Source: Methanomicrobiales archaeon (GTDB lineage Archaea; Halobacteriota; Methanomicrobia; Methanomicrobiales; JACTUA01). From it: a stretch of DNA of 7,517 bases. The notes below the pieces were generated by a model. It made no database searches, was not told the origin of the DNA, and saw only the letters and a list, made by a program, of their open reading frames with translations. The stretch spans positions 1 to 7,517 of the forward strand of contig JAJRCM010000028.1 in the NCBI GenBank assembly GCA_028678965.1. The letters are read 5' to 3'. Of this stretch, positions 6,006 to 7,517 are shown piece after piece; the first letter of the stretch is position 1; each line of letters starts with the position of its first letter. The position numbers and the translations under genes were made by a program.

Positions 6006-6152
6006 ATGGCAAAATTTCCGGAAGCGGAAGCACGGTTATTAAATGTAAAAATTTGCATGAAATGCAATGCCCGCAACGCGATCCGAGCAACTCGCTGCCG
6101 CAAATGTAATTATAAAGGTCTGCGTCCCAAGAACCGTGAACGCAAGGCATGA
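6006..6152 (+). CDS. rpl40e: 50S ribosomal protein L40e
   Basis: The 48-residue basic protein begins [17 protein letters not shown] and carries a zinc ribbon with Cys17-x2-Cys20 (CMKC) and Cys31-x2-Cys34 (CRKC), ending [14 protein letters not shown]. This matches archaeal L40e, free-standing here and fused to ubiquitin in eukaryotes. GGTGA at 5994-5998 stands 7 nt before the ATG. The 48-bp gap after rdgB shows no clear TATA box, so it is probably the last gene of the cluster. The stop is only 4 bp from the stop of the convergent gene, so its transcript must terminate inside that gene. Confidence 0.94.
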   Translation: MAKFPEAEARLLNVKICMKCNARNAIRATRCRKCNYKGLRPKNRERKA

Positions 6153-6156
6153 ACAG

Positions 6157-6807
6157 TCAGGCACTGTAATAAGTTACTCTCTTCCCTTTTTTGCTGTATT
6201 CTCCTCGATAGGTCTCGATATTCCTCTTGTAGCCGATGCGATCCACAAATCCCAGCTCTCTCAACTGGCTCCGTACCCGCATAACATCCTGTTCGTCGCG
6301 CCAGTCACGGGTATACACAAAGATAACCATCCGTTGATCCCGCGATTCAGGGTTCGGTTTCGCAGTACTCACCTTCGAGGAGATGCCCAGTAGACCGGCG
6401 CAGGTGGCATTCCGCACTATCCTCCACGCCTCGTCCGCCTGTTGGGGATCGACAAAGATCAACCATTTTCCAACATTCTCATCATCAACGGTATGGATAC
6501 CTATCTGCGGTGCATCTTGAATAATGTAGAATGTTAGGGTCGTTTTGGTAGGAAAGACGCCCTCCCCCATCTGGATCATATGATAGACGGTTTCGGTTCC
6601 CCCATATCTTTCTTTTATCGTCGTGGCGAGCGCAGGATATTCCCTCTCGAATTCTCCGAATAGCTCATTGATAGCATCCCGGAATTCAGCTCCTTTCTCC
6701 ACCAGCTCAAAGATATATGGCCCGCGTAATCGGAGAGCCTTGTGTAAAAAAATCTCAAAGATACCATAGGCCACATCAGCCTGTATCGCCAGGTTCTCCT
6801 CTTCCAT
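6157..6807 (-). CDS. Bles03/DUF1917-like protein of unknown function
   Basis: The 216-residue product resembles, as I recall, the Bles03 (PF08939, DUF1917) family, found in archaea and as C11orf68 in mammals. Some databases name it a putative phosphothreonine lyase domain protein, and the human structure is described as eIF4E-like; no activity is established to my knowledge. The likely domain is C-terminal: GKWLIFV (113-119), SSKVSTAKPNP (143-153), VIFVYTRDWRD (161-171), DVMRVRSQLRELG (174-186) and YKRNIETYRGEY (193-204). Residues 1-110 form a less recognisable, partly helical region. There is no signal peptide or membrane segment. The ATG at 6807 begins MEEENLAIQADVAYG; GAGGA lies 12 nt ahead, rather far. 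A longer upstream frame runs across thi4 out of phase and is not used. The gene follows thi4 by 47 bp and may be co-transcribed with it. Confidence 0.72.
   Translation of the reverse strand: MEEENLAIQADVAYGIFEIFLHKALRLRGPYIFELVEKGAEFRDAINELFGEFEREYPALATTIKERYGGTETVYHMIQMGEGVFPTKTTLTFYIIQDAPQIGIHTVDDENVGKWLIFVDPQQADEAWRIVRNATCAGLLGISSKVSTAKPNPESRDQRMVIFVYTRDWRDEQDVMRVRSQLRELGFVDRIGYKRNIETYRGEYSKKGKRVTYYSA
6187..6192 (+). terminator. Possible oligo-T terminator of the rightward cluster, inside the convergent gene
   Basis: TTTTTT preceded by CCC lies 35 nt past the L40e stop and is the first good T tract on the plus strand. No hairpin was seen ahead of it, as expected for intrinsic archaeal termination. 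On the other strand the same bases encode the Lys-rich end of the Bles03-like protein. Confidence 0.35.
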
Positions 6808-6854
6808 GTTAATCGGTGTTCCTCGTAGTGTAAAAAGGATTCGGAGGCTAGTGT

Positions 6855-7517
6855 TCAATTCCGAGTAGCAGTGATGATCCTGGCGGCCCGTTCGCCCGAG
6901 AGAAGCATCCCACCAAAGATGGGTCCCATGCGGTGTTCCCCGGCAACGGCATTCGCCGCCATACCGGTGACGATAAGACCGGGGTATACTTCCTTGGTGT
7001 GGTGGAGGATCTGGGATTCGGCACGATCTGCCCACATCGACCGTTCTCCTTTTACCTGAAGAAGTCCGCTCTTCTTCTCAATGAGTTTGGCAATCACCGC
7101 TTCATGACCGGTGGCATCGACCGTGAAGCGGCTTCGTATGGTGAGGGGATCAACATGGAGATGGGCAACTTCTACCGCTGTCCAGTTGATGACGAGACCG
7201 CTCAACCTTCCATCCTCTTTGATCATCACATCTTCCACTGAGGTGAGATTGAAGAATTCAACACCATTATCACAGGCCGCAGCGGTCAGTTTCGCCACCG
7301 CTTCAATGGATGAGGCAACATAGTAGGAACCAGCGAAGGTCTGATACCTGATGCCGAAGTGGTCAAGAAGTCGTCGTGCCTCCTCCTGAACCACGATGCG
7401 GGGAAACATCATGCCTCCTCCCCACATGCCCCCTCCCACCGAGAGCTTCTTCTCGAACACCGCACACCGCTTGCCCTCTGCCGCCGCGAACGCAGCACAG
7501 GTTAGCCCCGAAGGCCC
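6855..7517 (-). CDS. thi4: Thi4-type thiazole synthase (sulfide-dependent ADP-thiazole synthase), 5' end cut by window
   Basis: The visible 220 residues begin inside the dinucleotide-binding motif (GPSGLTCAAF, with the preceding GxG off the window) and run to the C-terminus ITATRN. Matching Thi4 landmarks are VGGGMWGGGMMFP (27-39), HVDPLTIRS (121-129), VDATGHEA (133-140) and the C-terminal RMGPIFGGMLLSGERAA (196-212). Thi4 builds the thiazole half of thiamin from NAD and glycine. The yeast enzyme sacrifices a cysteine as sulfur donor, whereas the studied Methanocaldococcus jannaschii enzyme uses free sulfide with iron. In this fragment Cys occurs only at 7, 18 and 82, none in the DATGHEA segment, so the sulfide-using type is inferred. 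Some 30-45 N-terminal residues are missing. The methionine-like start at 7460 is an internal GTG and is not the real start. Confidence 0.9.
   Translation of the reverse strand, partial: GPSGLTCAAFAAAEGKRCAVFEKKLSVGGGMWGGGMMFPRIVVQEEARRLLDHFGIRYQTFAGSYYVASSIEAVAKLTAAACDNGVEFFNLTSVEDVMIKEDGRLSGLVINWTAVEVAHLHVDPLTIRSRFTVDATGHEAVIAKLIEKKSGLLQVKGERSMWADRAESQILHHTKEVYPGLIVTGMAANAVAGEHRMGPIFGGMLLSGERAARIITATRN

Noticed and set aside
6808..7035. Upstream extension of the Bles03-like frame across thi4
   Set aside because: The translated extension is low-quality (many Arg/His/Pro/Gly) and out of phase with the clearly conserved thi4 sequence.
1..7517. CRISPR array, insertion sequence, tRNA, integrase or defence gene
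   Set aside because: No regularly spaced repeats, transposase motifs, tRNA cloverleaf or toxin-antitoxin pair were seen; the lone PIN protein sits in a conserved translation context without an antitoxin.

Overview
The window is archaeal chromosomal DNA, most likely from a methanogenic euryarchaeon of the Methanomicrobiales type (Methanoregula/Methanosphaerula/Methanolinea-like). This is inferred from the archaeal/eukaryal-type information genes (aIF2-gamma, Rpo7, Spt4, S24e, S27ae, L40e, a Kae1-Bud32 fusion), GTP-dependent dephospho-CoA kinase, archaeal TATA boxes, Shine-Dalgarno sites of the AGGTGA type and moderately GC-rich coding DNA. The genus assignment rests on recalled protein resemblance, not on a search.

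Left edge (1-397): the first 34 codons of a ribbon-helix-helix nickel regulator (NikR type) run leftward out of the window. A gene-poor, AT-richer intergenic region of about 290 bp follows. It carries a leftward promoter with palindromes near the predicted start site, and a rightward TATA box at 292-301. The rightward leader may encode a 15-codon upstream peptide that stops 6 nt before the TTG start of aIF2-gamma.

Centre (398-6152): a tightly packed rightward cluster of ten genes, most of them overlapping by a few bases. The order is aIF2-gamma, PIN-domain protein, Rpo7 (RNA polymerase stalk), Spt4, dephospho-CoA kinase, [internal promoter], S24e, S27ae, Kae1-Bud32, XTP/dITP pyrophosphatase, L40e. 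It joins translation initiation, transcription, ribosomal proteins, tRNA t6A modification, CoA synthesis and nucleotide-pool cleaning. S27ae (51 aa) and L40e (48 aa) are short zinc-ribbon ribosomal proteins that a length cut-off would miss.

Right edge (6157-7517): two leftward genes converge on the cluster. A Bles03/DUF1917-like protein of uncertain role ends only 4 bp from the L40e stop. Upstream of it lies a 5'-truncated archaeal Thi4 thiazole synthase, which has no cysteine in the segment examined for the sulfur-donor residue of the yeast enzyme.

This is mostly a conserved housekeeping region. I see no mobile element, CRISPR array, tRNA or obviously new multi-gene system. The points most worth a second look are the aIF2-gamma leader (TTG start plus coupled mini-ORF), the decayed zinc knuckle of aIF2-gamma, the palindromes in front of nikR, and the Bles03-like gene.
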